DNA from: an uncultured Prevotellaceae bacterium
GTDB taxonomy: Bacteria > Bacteroidota > Bacteroidia > Bacteroidales > Bacteroidaceae
DNA length: 39,565 bases
Assembly (NCBI GenBank): GCA_902800435.1
Contig: CADCEQ010000023.1
Span: forward strand, 1-39,565
Direction of reading: 5' to 3'
Below, piece after piece: positions 22,969 through 31,789 of this stretch (within the stretch, counting starts at the first letter, position 1; each line of letters begins with the position of its first letter). Below the pieces are notes generated by a model. The model saw nothing but the letters and a program-made list of their open reading frames with translations, searched no databases and was not told the origin of the DNA. Position numbers and translations under genes: made by a program.

Positions 22969-23796
22969 CTAATCCTTGGTTACCTTCTTGCATTTGGCAA
23001 TGTAGCGCTCAACGGTGCTCTTCTCCTTCGACTCAGGAAATTCGTTCAGGAATCCGTAGCACTCGTCCTCAGCATCGCGGTAGCGCTCCAGCCGCTTCTC
23101 GTCGGAGCTGTTCTCGGCCAACTGGAACTTACTCTTCGTGATGAGCATCGAGAAATCCTCGCGCAAGTCGGTGAAGGGATATGTTTTCAGGGCATTCTCG
23201 GCTGTGATGATGCAAGCCGTGTAATTGCTCTCGTTGTTGGCATTGATGTTGCCGAAGTATCCGCCGAGGTTGTAATAGAGCTTGGCTGAGAGATATTCCT
23301 TCATTATCAGCTTGTCCTGCAGTTCGAAGAGCTTCTTCTGGGCATTTTCACGCAGGCTGGATTCGGGAAACTGATCAAGGAACTGCTGGTAAGCGTTAAT
23401 GGCGCCGATGGTGGGCGTCTGGTCGAGGCGCGGCTCGGGAGCACTCTCGTAGAGCGACTCGCCGACGTAGAACGACGCCTTCTCAGCATACATGCCCTTG
23501 GGGTACGACGAACCATATTTCTTGAAGGTCTGCGAGGCACTCTCGTAGTCGCGGCTCATGTATTGTGCCATCCCGAGCATATAGAGGCTCTCCTGAGCGT
23601 TGTCACCACCCTTCAATGCCGTTACAAGCTCCTGCAGCAGATTGACGGCATGCACGTAGCGGCCCTCGGCAAAACACTGCTTGGCATACTCGTAGCGGTA
23701 GTCGTAGTCCGTCGACTTGTAGACCCTGTTAAATTCGCCCGCACAACCCGTCATCAGGAGTGCCGCGCAGGCTAAAATAAATACGTTTCTTCTCAT
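22969..23796 (-). CDS. bamD: Outer-membrane assembly lipoprotein BamD
   Basis: 275 residues. A lipoprotein signal peptide ends in LLMTGC with Cys18 as the lipid-bearing residue. The mature protein consists of TPR helices: DYRYEYAKQCFAEGRYVHAV, AQESLYMLGMAQYMSRDYESA, YPKGMYAEKASFYVGESLYE, INAYQQFLDQFPESSLRENA. It partners BamA in inserting beta-barrel proteins into the outer membrane. It heads the minus-strand operon and has a consensus promoter nearly touching the start codon. Confidence 0.94.
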   Translation of the reverse strand: MRRNVFILACAALLMTGCAGEFNRVYKSTDYDYRYEYAKQCFAEGRYVHAVNLLQELVTALKGGDNAQESLYMLGMAQYMSRDYESASQTFKKYGSSYPKGMYAEKASFYVGESLYESAPEPRLDQTPTIGAINAYQQFLDQFPESSLRENAQKKLFELQDKLIMKEYLSAKLYYNLGGYFGNINANNESNYTACIITAENALKTYPFTDLREDFSMLITKSKFQLAENSSDEKRLERYRDAEDECYGFLNEFPESKEKSTVERYIAKCKKVTKD

Positions 23797-23804
23797 TTAA
23801 GGTG

Positions 23805-23835
23805 CAAAATTACTGCTTTTCCACCGAATTACAAA
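23805..23835 (-). promoter_or_regulatory. Consensus promoter of the bamD operon
   Basis: On the minus strand TTTG (23835-23832), 19 nt, TAATTTTG (23812-23805). The bamD ATG begins at 23796, only 8 bases after the box, so the mRNA would be leaderless or nearly so. Confidence 0.8.
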
Positions 23836-23918
23836 GCGAATTAGAGAAAATTGCAGCTTTTACGGCGCAAATTGAAGATTTTTTGCACTTACGGTGCCCG
23901 AATGTGCCCTTTTTGATG

Positions 23919-23926
23919 TATCTTTG
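23919..23926 (+). promoter_or_regulatory. Probable -7 element of uvrB
   Basis: TATCTTTG lies 8 bases before ATG 23935. No TTTG is found at the expected distance. No LexA-like operator was recognised. The gap 23797-23934 holds nothing else but the bamD promoter. Confidence 0.5.
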
Positions 23927-23934
23927 CACCCCGT

Positions 23935-25965
23935 ATGGCAGCTTTTAAACTTACATCACAATATCAGCCGACGGGCGACCAGCCTGAGGCTATCAGTCAG
24001 TTGACCGAGGGTTTACGCCGAGGCGACCGCTCGCAGGTTCTGCTCGGCGTCACCGGCTCGGGCAAGACCTTTACGGTAGCCAATGTCATAGCCAATGCCG
24101 ACAAGCCCACGCTCATACTGAGCCACAACAAGACGCTGGCGGCACAGCTCTACGAGGAGATGCGCGGATTCTTCCCCGACAATGCCGTCGAGTATTACGT
24201 CAGCTACTACGACTACTACCAGCCCGAAGCCTACCTGCCCTCGACCGACACCTATATAGAAAAGGACCTCGCCATCAACGACGAGATTGACCGTCTGCGC
24301 CTATCGGCCGTTTCGAGCCTGCTGTCAGGCCGCAAGGACGTCATCGTCGTCTCCAGCGTCAGCTGTATCTACGGCATGGGCAGTCCGGTGGCTCTTCAGG
24401 AGAATGTCATCGAGCTGCACTGCGGGCAGCGGCTCGACCGCAATGCGCTGCTGCGCCGGCTGGTCGGGGCCCTCTACGTACGCAACGACATCGACCTGCA
24501 GCGCGGCAACTTCCGCGTACGCGGCGACACTGTCGACATCGCAATGGCCTACAGCGAAGTGGTGCTGCGCGTCACCTTCTGGGACGACGAGATTGACCAG
24601 CTGCAGGAACTTGACGCCGTGACCTTCACGCCGATGGCTTCGTTCGAGGAGTACAAGCTCTATCCGGCTAACCTCTTCACGACGTCACAGGAGCAGACAA
24701 ACATCGCTATTCGCCAGATTCAAGACGACCTGATGGCCCAAGTAGATTACTTTAACGAGATTGGCGACCCCATTAAGGCTCAGCGCATTAAAGAGCGCGT
24801 AGAGTACGATATGGAGATGATTAAGGAGCTGGGGCACTGCTCAGGCATTGAGAACTACTCACGCTACTTCGACGGCCGTCAGGCTGGCGAGCGCCCCTAT
24901 TGTCTGCTCGACTTCTTCCCCGACGATTTTCTGCTCATTGTCGACGAGAGCCACGTCTCAGTGCCGCAGATTGGAGCCATGTACGGCGGCGACCGCTCGC
25001 GTAAGCGCAACCTCGTAGAGTACGGTTTCCGACTGCCTGCCGCCTTCGACAACCGCCCCCTGACGTTCGACGAGTTCCAGCAAATGGTCCACCAGGTCAT
25101 CTACGTCTCGGCCACTCCTGCCGACTTTGAGCTGCAAGAGGCTGAGGGCGTGGTCGTCGAACAGGTTATCCGCCCCACAGGTCTGCTTGACCCCGAGATT
25201 GACGTACGCCCGACCGAGAACCAAATTGACGACCTGATGGAGGAGATTCGGCAGCGCAGCGAGCGCCACGAGCGCGTGCTTGTCACAACGCTCACTAAGC
25301 GCATGGCCGAGGAACTGACGGAGTACCTCTTAGGGCACGGTGTGCAGACAGCTTACATCCACTCCGACGTATCTACACTCGACCGCGTCAAGATACTCGA
25401 CGACCTGCGACGCGGCACCTACGACGTACTCGTTGGCGTCAATCTGCTGCGCGAGGGCCTCGACCTGCCCGAAGTGTCGCTCGTGGCCATTCTCGATGCC
25501 GACAAGGAAGGATTCCTCCGCTCACACCGCTCGCTCACGCAGACTGCAGGCCGTGCCGCCCGAAACGTCAACGGCCGCGTCATCATGTATGCCGACACCA
25601 TCACCCAGTCGATGCAGCTCACCATCGACGAGACCAATCGCCGCCGTACCAAGCAGCTGGCCTACAACGCGGCCCACAACATCACGCCGACTCAGATTAT
25701 TAAAAGCATCACACAGAGCGCCTTACGACGTGAGGAACTGCCGCCCGACGTCCGCGAGCTGCAGCGCGCTACCTTCACTACCAGCACCGACATTGCTGTT
25801 GCTGCCGACCCCATTATCAGCCGCATGACGCGCCAGCAGCTCGAAAAGAGCATTGCCGAGACCACCCGTCTGATGAAGGAGGCTGCCAAGAAGCTCGACT
25901 TCCTGCAGGCCGCCCAGTATCGCGACGAAATCATTCGTCTGCAGCAGGAGCTGGAACTGAAGTGA
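23935..25965 (+). CDS. uvrB: UvrABC excinuclease subunit B
   Basis: 676 residues. UvrB verifies DNA damage and loads UvrC in nucleotide excision repair. Walker A is GVTGSGKT at residues 38-45. The beta-hairpin that probes the duplex (YYVSYYDYYQPEAYLPSTDT) is intact, as are the DEXX-type motif FLLIVDESHVS, YVSATPADFEL, and helicase motifs V-VI (VGVNLLREGLDLPEVSLVAI and QTAGRAARNVNGRVIMYAD). The C-terminal UVR motif (KKLDFLQAAQYRDEIIRLQQ) that contacts UvrC is present. The length is normal. It is cytoplasmic and monocistronic, divergent from bamD. Confidence 0.98.
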   Translation: MAAFKLTSQYQPTGDQPEAISQLTEGLRRGDRSQVLLGVTGSGKTFTVANVIANADKPTLILSHNKTLAAQLYEEMRGFFPDNAVEYYVSYYDYYQPEAYLPSTDTYIEKDLAINDEIDRLRLSAVSSLLSGRKDVIVVSSVSCIYGMGSPVALQENVIELHCGQRLDRNALLRRLVGALYVRNDIDLQRGNFRVRGDTVDIAMAYSEVVLRVTFWDDEIDQLQELDAVTFTPMASFEEYKLYPANLFTTSQEQTNIAIRQIQDDLMAQVDYFNEIGDPIKAQRIKERVEYDMEMIKELGHCSGIENYSRYFDGRQAGERPYCLLDFFPDDFLLIVDESHVSVPQIGAMYGGDRSRKRNLVEYGFRLPAAFDNRPLTFDEFQQMVHQVIYVSATPADFELQEAEGVVVEQVIRPTGLLDPEIDVRPTENQIDDLMEEIRQRSERHERVLVTTLTKRMAEELTEYLLGHGVQTAYIHSDVSTLDRVKILDDLRRGTYDVLVGVNLLREGLDLPEVSLVAILDADKEGFLRSHRSLTQTAGRAARNVNGRVIMYADTITQSMQLTIDETNRRRTKQLAYNAAHNITPTQIIKSITQSALRREELPPDVRELQRATFTTSTDIAVAADPIISRMTRQQLEKSIAETTRLMKEAAKKLDFLQAAQYRDEIIRLQQELELK

Positions 25966-26031
25966 GGCTTTCTTTTAATGGCATTTTGGAAACTTTAAGG
26001 CTATTTTCTTGGCAGTAAGAAAGAAATGCAG

Positions 26032-26039
26032 TAATTTTG
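26032..26039 (+). promoter_or_regulatory. Probable -7 element of the DUF4468-porin operon
   Basis: TAATTTTG with a poor -33 (CTTG, 20 nt upstream). The leader to ATG 26068 is about 22 nt and A-rich. Confidence 0.5.
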
Positions 26040-26067
26040 CACGGTTAAAAACAAAAAAAGGAAAGAA

Positions 26068-26661
26068 ATGAAGAAACTGATATTCGCAATGATGATGTGC
26101 CTGCCGATGGCCGCATCAGCACAGAACACATGGGAAATGCCCACACAGGCAAACAACAGCGACGCTAAGTATCTGGTGGGAGCCGTGCCCGTCGTCGACG
26201 GCAAGGTGACGTTCAAGACGACCATAGAAGCGCCGGGCAAGACGGCCGACCAAGTGGCCGACATCGTCAGGAAGTACATGAAGAAGATGACGACTGAGCC
26301 GGGACAGTTCGAGCAGAGCCGCATCGTGCTCGACGACTCGCTGAATCACCAGGTAATCGGCAGCTACCAGGAGTGGCTCGTCTTTAAGTCGACAGCGCTG
26401 GTGCTCGACCGCACACGACTGTTCTACAACCTCATTGCCGACTGCAAGGACGGCAAGGCCGACATCACGATGACGCGCATTTACTACCTCTATGAAGAGG
26501 AGCGCGACCCGCAGACACTGAAGGCCGAGGATTGGATTACCGACGAGGAGGGCCTGACGAAGAGCAAGGCCAAGCTGTCGCGCGTCTCGGGTAAGTTCCG
26601 CCGCAAGACCATCGACCGCAAGGACTATCTGTTCAACAAGTTTGCCGAGTTGCTGAAATGA
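26068..26661 (+). CDS. DUF4468 family exported protein
   Basis: 197 residues. The signal peptide is MKKLIFAMMMCLPMAASA, then QNTW. DUF4468 features are YLVGAVPVVDGKVTFKTTI near the N-terminus, a central TBP-like strand-helix unit, and QEWLVFKSTALVLDRTRLFYNL followed by KADITMTRIYYLYEE. It is probably a periplasmic binding domain with a role not established. Its stop overlaps the next start (ATGA), and the porin follows, suggesting an outer-membrane-related function for the three genes together. Confidence 0.88.
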   Translation: MKKLIFAMMMCLPMAASAQNTWEMPTQANNSDAKYLVGAVPVVDGKVTFKTTIEAPGKTADQVADIVRKYMKKMTTEPGQFEQSRIVLDDSLNHQVIGSYQEWLVFKSTALVLDRTRLFYNLIADCKDGKADITMTRIYYLYEEERDPQTLKAEDWITDEEGLTKSKAKLSRVSGKFRRKTIDRKDYLFNKFAELLK

Positions 26662-26864
26662 GTAGGTACCACAATCTGGAGCCCTTTGAGGACACGGGCC
26701 ACACGCGCCAGCTGCGCCAATGGCTGAACGTGCTGTTCATCCTTGGTGCTATTGTCGGCATGGCCTGGTTCACGTGGGGCGACCACAACACAGCCATCTA
26801 CATCATGATTGGCGCTGGCGTGCTGAAATTTGTGGAACTGACACTTAGAATAGCAAAGCTATAG
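26658..26864 (+). CDS. Small two-span membrane protein
   Basis: 68 residues starting in a four-base overlap with the previous gene. After a polar head (MSRYHNLEPFEDTGHTRQLR) there are two hydrophobic segments, WLNVLFILGAIVGMAWFTW and TAIYIMIGAGVLKFVELTL, giving a hairpin in the inner membrane. No family is recognised. It has coding character and tight spacing (one base to the porin gene), so I consider it real. It may assist export or assembly of its neighbours; this is a guess from position only. Confidence 0.75.
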   Translation: MSRYHNLEPFEDTGHTRQLRQWLNVLFILGAIVGMAWFTWGDHNTAIYIMIGAGVLKFVELTLRIAKL

Positions 26865-26865
26865 T

Positions 26866-29043
26866 ATGAGGAAATACCTGTTTACCCTGTTTCTGCTGGC
26901 CGGACTTGCTCCTGTCAGCGCTCAGGAGTATATAGACGACGAAGGCAATATCACACAATTCGATGAGAACCGCAACTTCAACCCGCACAACAACGACACC
27001 ACGCGGCAGAACAAGGAGGTTCCGAAGGGCATCTACGTCTGGACCATCGACCGCAAGTTCGGCGATATCCGACCTGCCGAGGTCGACACCCTACCCCACC
27101 TCTTTCCGAATACGACGCTGACAACGGGCAAGTACGGCGACTTCAACACGCTTGGCAGCAACTATACGGCGCGACTGAACCGCATCGTCATCGACCGCCC
27201 TGTGGGTGAGCAGTTTATCTTCACCGAGCCATACGACTTCTTCTTCAACGCCCCCGACAAGCTACACTATACCAACACGCTGTCGCCAATCACCAACCTG
27301 ACTTACGACAACTGCGGCGACAAGACGAACGGCGAGGACCACTTGCGCGCCAAGTTTGCCGTCAATGCCGGCAAGCGGACAGGACTGGGGGCCGACATCG
27401 ACTACGCTTACGCCAGGGGCTACTTCAGCGACCAGGCCACATCGCACTTCGGCACAACGCTCTACGCCTCTTATCTCGGCGACCAGTACAAGGCCCACAT
27501 CATGGCCTCGCTCTACCACCAGAAGACTTCCGAGAACGGCGGTATCACCAACGACAACTACATCACCCACCCCGAGTCGTTCGAGCAGAGCTACAACGAG
27601 AACGAGATTCCCACCGTACTCTGGCAGAACTGGAACCGCAACGACCACCAGCACATCTTCCTGAGCCACCGCTACTGCATTGGTTTCTATCACAAGACGA
27701 AGATGACCGACGCTGAAATCAAGGCAAAGCAGTTTGCCCAGGAGTCGAAGAAGGAGAAGGAAAAGGAGGACGAACTGAAGGCCGACAGCCTGCAACTGTC
27801 CGTTGACGTGGTGGCAAACGAGCCGGTTGACTCCATGATGAAGACCGACTTCGTGCCCGTGACGAGCATCATCCATACGCTGGAGCTGAACAACTACGAC
27901 CGTATCTACCAGGCATACGGGTCAGCCAACGACTATTACGCCAACACCTATTTCCTGAGAGACAAATCGGGCAGTCAGGACTCGCTCTTCGACCAGACTA
28001 AGCACCTACAGATCAAGAACACACTGGCTTTGGCTCTGCTCGAGGGCTTCAACAAATGGGCCAAGGCCGGATTGAAGGTCTTTGCCACTCACGAATTGCG
28101 CAACTTCGAGATGGACGATTCGATAGAGGGCCTGCCCGTCATGCAGAAAGTACGTGAGAACAACATAAGCATCGGCGGACAACTCATTAAGAGTCAGGGA
28201 CGTACGCTGCACTACAACGCTATGGGCGAGCTCTGGATGATAGGCGAAGACGCCGGACAAATGAAGCTCGACTTCAACACCGACCTGAACTTCCGCCTCT
28301 TCGGCGACACGCTCACTCTGGCCGCCCACGCCCACTTCTACCGTCTCAACCCCACCTTCTACCAGCGGCAGTACCACTCTAAGCACTTCTGGTGGAACAA
28401 CGGCGACATGTCAAAGGAGACGCGCACACGCGTTGAGGGAATCTTCAGCTACCGCAAGACCAAGACCACTCTGCGCCTGGCTGTCGAGGAGATTCAGAAC
28501 TACACGTACTTCGGCATGAACTACGTCATCGGCGAGAACGACGTGCGCAAATACCTCTCGGCCAACGTCACACAGCATAACGGCAACATCAACCTGCTGA
28601 CGGCCCAGCTGCAGCAGCACTTGAGACTCGGCATACTCAACTGGGAGAACATCGTCACCTACCAGAACAGTTCGAACAAGGAAGTGCTGCCCGTGCCGAT
28701 GGTCAACATCTTCTCGAACCTCTACCTGAATTTCAAGATTGCCAAGGTGCTGTCGGTGGAGTTGGGCGGCAACGCCACGTTCTTCACCGAGTACGAGGTG
28801 CCCGATTTCTGTCCGCAGCTCAACCAGTTTGCTGTTCAGGAGAACCCCGACAGCCGCAAGACGTTAGGCAACTATCCCTTCGTCAACGTCTATGCCAACC
28901 TTCATTTGAAGCGTGCACGTTTCTTCATTATGTGGAACAACGTAGTGGGCAATCTTGGCAACAAGCAGCAGTTCCTGACGCCCCACTACCCCATGAACAA
29001 CATGGTGATGCACCTCGGCGTTTCATGGAATTTCTTCAATTAA
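26866..29043 (+). CDS. Putative porin (PF14121 type)
   Basis: 725 residues. A signal peptide (MRKYLFTLFLLAGLAPVSA) is followed by a conserved N-terminal region (GIYVWTIDRKFGDIRPAEVD, TLTTGKYGDFNTLGSNYTAR) and a long series of amphipathic strands ending in MVMHLGVSWNFFN, a C-terminal aromatic signature for outer-membrane barrels. A Lys/Glu-rich stretch (QESKKEKEKEDELKADSLQL) likely forms an exposed loop. It belongs to the Bacteroidota 'putative porin' family and is probably an outer-membrane channel. It is co-transcribed with DUF4468 and the small membrane protein. Confidence 0.9.
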   Translation: MRKYLFTLFLLAGLAPVSAQEYIDDEGNITQFDENRNFNPHNNDTTRQNKEVPKGIYVWTIDRKFGDIRPAEVDTLPHLFPNTTLTTGKYGDFNTLGSNYTARLNRIVIDRPVGEQFIFTEPYDFFFNAPDKLHYTNTLSPITNLTYDNCGDKTNGEDHLRAKFAVNAGKRTGLGADIDYAYARGYFSDQATSHFGTTLYASYLGDQYKAHIMASLYHQKTSENGGITNDNYITHPESFEQSYNENEIPTVLWQNWNRNDHQHIFLSHRYCIGFYHKTKMTDAEIKAKQFAQESKKEKEKEDELKADSLQLSVDVVANEPVDSMMKTDFVPVTSIIHTLELNNYDRIYQAYGSANDYYANTYFLRDKSGSQDSLFDQTKHLQIKNTLALALLEGFNKWAKAGLKVFATHELRNFEMDDSIEGLPVMQKVRENNISIGGQLIKSQGRTLHYNAMGELWMIGEDAGQMKLDFNTDLNFRLFGDTLTLAAHAHFYRLNPTFYQRQYHSKHFWWNNGDMSKETRTRVEGIFSYRKTKTTLRLAVEEIQNYTYFGMNYVIGENDVRKYLSANVTQHNGNINLLTAQLQQHLRLGILNWENIVTYQNSSNKEVLPVPMVNIFSNLYLNFKIAKVLSVELGGNATFFTEYEVPDFCPQLNQFAVQENPDSRKTLGNYPFVNVYANLHLKRARFFIMWNNVVGNLGNKQQFLTPHYPMNNMVMHLGVSWNFFN

Positions 29044-29063
29044 GAAAAAATGATGGGTAATTA

Positions 29064-29095
29064 TTTGCTAATTATCCAAAAAATGCCTACCTTTG
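29064..29095 (+). promoter_or_regulatory. Promoter of the ThiE-like gene, prs and DUF4369
   Basis: TTTG (29064-29067), 20 nt, TACCTTTG (29088-29095). The ATG at 29118 is about 18 nt from the expected transcription start. Confidence 0.75.
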
Positions 29096-29117
29096 CAGTT
29101 GGAAAACGAAATAGCGC

Positions 29118-29726
29118 ATGAAGCTCATCATCATGACTAAATCCACGTTCTTCGTGGAAGAGGACAAGATACTGACCACGCTCTTTGAAGCAGGGCTCGA
29201 CAACCTGCACCTATACAAGCCGGGGTCGGAGCCCGTTTTCTCGGAACGGCTGCTGACGCTGCTGCCCGACAGCTACTATGGCCGCATCACCGTTCACGAC
29301 CATTTCTACCTGAAGGAGGAATTCAATCTAAGAGGCATTCACATCAACGATACCCAGACAATGCCGCCCCAAGGCTACAGGGGCAACATCAGCCGTACCT
29401 GCAAGCGCATCGATGAGCTGAAGGAAACGAAGAAACGCTCCAACTACGTCTTCCTGAAGACCTTGTTCGACAGCCAGAGCAATCCTGCCGACAAGTCGAC
29501 GCTGACGATGGACGAACTAAAGGAGGCTTCGCGGCGCGGACTCATCGACAAGCGCGTCTATGCGATGGGCGGCATGAACCTCAACAATATCAGCTTGGCC
29601 AAGGAGCTGGGCTTCGGCGGCGTCGTTATCTGCGGCGACCTCTGGAACCGCTTCGACATTCTGGGCGGGCTCGACTACAAGGAACTCATCAGCCACTTCG
29701 AGAAATTACGCAAAGCAGTAAGCTAA
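29118..29726 (+). CDS. Thiamine phosphate synthase-like (ThiE/TenI fold) protein
   Basis: 202 residues with the TIM-barrel pattern of the ThiE/TenI superfamily: MKLIIMTKSTFFVEEDKIL, LDNLHLYKPG, ITVHDHFYLKEEFNLRGIHI, VFLKTLFDSQSN and a phosphate-loop segment YAMGGMNLNNISLAKELGFG. The substrate residues of true ThiE are only partly recognisable (GIHIND in place of the usual GVHLGQxD), so it may have another activity. It is 16 bases upstream of prs, and the two are probably co-transcribed. No other thiamine genes are in the window. Confidence 0.75.
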   Translation: MKLIIMTKSTFFVEEDKILTTLFEAGLDNLHLYKPGSEPVFSERLLTLLPDSYYGRITVHDHFYLKEEFNLRGIHINDTQTMPPQGYRGNISRTCKRIDELKETKKRSNYVFLKTLFDSQSNPADKSTLTMDELKEASRRGLIDKRVYAMGGMNLNNISLAKELGFGGVVICGDLWNRFDILGGLDYKELISHFEKLRKAVS

Positions 29727-29742
29727 AACACAATATACGAAT

Positions 29743-30675
29743 ATGGAAAACAGCTACATGGTCTTCTCGGGTACTGCCACGAGATATCTGGCAGAGAGAA
29801 TCTGCCAAAGCTTAGGTTGCCCGTTAGGCCAACTTCAAATCACCAAGTTCTCTGACGGAGAGTTTGCCGTCAGCTACGAGGAGTCTATCCGCGGTCGCGA
29901 CATCTTCCTGGTACAAAGCACCTTCCCCAACAGCGACAACCTGATGGAGCTGCTCCTGATGATCGATGCCGCCAAGCGCGCCTCGGCACGTACCATCAAC
30001 GCCGTCATCCCCTACTTCGGGTGGGCACGTCAGGACCGCAAGGACAAGCCCCGCGTCTCGATAGGCGCCAAGCTGGTGGCCGACCTGCTCAGCGTTGCCG
30101 GCGTCAACCGCGTCATCACGATGGACCTGCACGCCGACCAGATTCAGGGCTTCTTCGACGTTCCCGTCGACCATCTCTACGCCTCGGGCGTCATCATGCC
30201 CTACCTGAAGAGCCTGCAGCTCGAGGACATGGTCATTGCGTCGCCCGACGTGGGCGGCTCGAAGCGTGCCAACACCTACGCCAAGTTCTTCGGCTGCCCG
30301 CTGGTGCTGTGCAACAAGACGCGCGCCCGTGCCAACGTCGTGGCCACGATGCAGATTATCGGCGACGTAGAGGGCAAGAACGTGGTCATCATCGACGATA
30401 TGGTCGACACCGCCGGCACTATCACCAAGGCTGCCGACCTGATGAAGGAGTCGGGCGCCAAGACAGTGCGTGCCTGCGCCTCCCACTGCGTGATGAGCGG
30501 CCCCGCCAGCGACCGTGTGCAGGAGTCGGCCCTCGAGGAGATTGTCTTCACCGACTCTATTCCCTACACCCAGCGCTGTGCCAAGGTAAAGCAGCTCTCT
30601 GTGGCTGACATGTTTGCCGAGGCCATACGCCGCGTCATCGACAACAAGAGCATCAGCGACCTCTACATTGTATAG
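29743..30675 (+). CDS. prs: Ribose-phosphate pyrophosphokinase
   Basis: 310 residues. It makes PRPP from ribose 5-phosphate and ATP for purine, pyrimidine, His, Trp and NAD synthesis (nadC in this window uses PRPP). Diagnostic features are FSDGEFAVSYEESIRGRD, the catalytic flexible loop YFGWARQDRKDKPRVSIGAK, the metal/ribose site TMDLHADQIQGFFDVPVDHL, and the PRPP-binding loop VVIIDDMVDTAGTI. The N-terminus (SGTATRYLAERI) fits family members without a long extension. It is cytoplasmic. Confidence 0.98.
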   Translation: MENSYMVFSGTATRYLAERICQSLGCPLGQLQITKFSDGEFAVSYEESIRGRDIFLVQSTFPNSDNLMELLLMIDAAKRASARTINAVIPYFGWARQDRKDKPRVSIGAKLVADLLSVAGVNRVITMDLHADQIQGFFDVPVDHLYASGVIMPYLKSLQLEDMVIASPDVGGSKRANTYAKFFGCPLVLCNKTRARANVVATMQIIGDVEGKNVVIIDDMVDTAGTITKAADLMKESGAKTVRACASHCVMSGPASDRVQESALEEIVFTDSIPYTQRCAKVKQLSVADMFAEAIRRVIDNKSISDLYIV

Positions 30676-30678
30676 ACG

Positions 30679-31224
30679 TTGAGGAGCAGAAAGTTCATCG
30701 GACTGGCACTGGCGACATCATTATTTGCCGCCTGCCAGTCCGATACATATTATATAAAAGGTGAGGCGCACGGATTCGAAGATGGGACCGTGGTCTATCT
30801 GGCTGAAGCTGAAGGGGCTCATCGCGTGCTCGACTCTTTGGTGGTGAGCGATGGGCGCTTTGCCTACGATGCTCCGGCCAGCGACCAGCTGCTTTGCCTC
30901 ATCCCTTCAGGAACGGCGACTCCCGCCCTCTACTTCTTCGCCTGTCCGGGCAACGCCTATGTGGAACTGTCGACAGAAAAGGGCTGTTCGCGCGTTTCGG
31001 GAACCAAGGTCAACAACGCATGGCAGGCACTCAACGACACCGTTGCCAAGTACGACGCCCACCTACGCACGCTCTTCACGGCCGACAGCATCAGCCCACA
31101 AAAGACTTACGCCGCATCAGAGCAGCTATACACCACTCTGACACGGCGCATAAATGAGGCGGCCATCCGTAACAAGGACAATGCCCTGGGCCGCTTCATC
31201 AGCAGTCATTACTTACCGAAATAG
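30679..31224 (+). CDS. DUF4369-type lipoprotein (TTG start)
   Basis: 181 residues. The TTG start three bases after prs gives a proper lipoprotein signal ([12 protein letters not shown], Cys19). The mature part, [20 protein letters not shown], then [17 protein letters not shown], is the beta-rich DUF4369 domain that precedes thioredoxin domains in many Bacteroidota TlpA-like proteins. Here the protein ends after a helical segment without a thioredoxin domain and without CxxC. It may be a naturally short form or a shortened paralogue. Its last 16 bases overlap the 3' end of the convergent rubrerythrin gene. Confidence 0.8.
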   Translation: MRSRKFIGLALATSLFAACQSDTYYIKGEAHGFEDGTVVYLAEAEGAHRVLDSLVVSDGRFAYDAPASDQLLCLIPSGTATPALYFFACPGNAYVELSTEKGCSRVSGTKVNNAWQALNDTVAKYDAHLRTLFTADSISPQKTYAASEQLYTTLTRRINEAAIRNKDNALGRFISSHYLPK

Positions 31225-31766
31225 CGCTTCAGCAGTCCGGCGAAACCGGCACCGTGGCGGGCCTCGTCCTTAGCCATCTCGTGGACGGTGTCGTGGATGG
31301 CGTCGAAGCCTGCAGCCTTGGCGTTCTTGGCAATACGGAACTTGTCCTCGCAGGCACCGGCCTCAGCGGCAGCGCGCTTCTCCAGATTGGTCTTCGTATC
31401 CCAGACACACTCGCCGAGCAGCTCGGCAAAGCGGCTGGCATGGTCGGCCTCTTCGAAGGCATAGCGCTTGAAGGCCTCGGCAATCTCGGGATAGCCCTCA
31501 CGGTCGGCCTGACGGGCCATAGCCAGATACATACCTACCTCGCCGCACTCACCGTTGAAGTGGTTGCGCAGGTCCTGAATCATCTCCTCACTGACGCCCT
31601 CGGGCTTGCCGTCGCCAATCTTGTGGACGGTGGCATAGGTCATGTCGGCATCGTCCTTCAGTTCTGAGAACTTCGAGGCAGGAGCCTTACAGATTGGGCA
31701 CTTCTCGGGAGCAGCATCGCCTTCGTAGATATAACCACAAACGGCGCAGATAAATTTTTTCTTCAT
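31209..31766 (-). CDS. Rubrerythrin with N-terminal rubredoxin domain (reverse rubrerythrin type)
   Basis: 185 residues. The N-terminus carries a rubredoxin-type iron site, Cys7, Cys10, Cys23 and Cys26 ([20 protein letters not shown]). A four-helix ferritin-like domain follows with di-iron ligands in [31 protein letters not shown], and [20 protein letters not shown]. Domain order (rubredoxin first) is that of reverse rubrerythrins, which reduce hydrogen peroxide in anaerobes. It is cytoplasmic. It is the last gene of the minus-strand group with the FadL-type gene; the 3' end overlaps the DUF4369 gene by 16 bases. Confidence 0.94.
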   Translation of the reverse strand: MKKKFICAVCGYIYEGDAAPEKCPICKAPASKFSELKDDADMTYATVHKIGDGKPEGVSEEMIQDLRNHFNGECGEVGMYLAMARQADREGYPEIAEAFKRYAFEEADHASRFAELLGECVWDTKTNLEKRAAAEAGACEDKFRIAKNAKAAGFDAIHDTVHEMAKDEARHGAGFAGLLKRYFGK

Positions 31767-31789
31767 AATCGCGATTGTTTAGTATTTGT

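Noticed and set aside
30679..31224. DUF4369 gene as a truncated pseudogene
   Set aside because: It lacks a thioredoxin domain, but the signal peptide, frame and stop are clean and no thioredoxin remnant follows; a short natural form is simpler.
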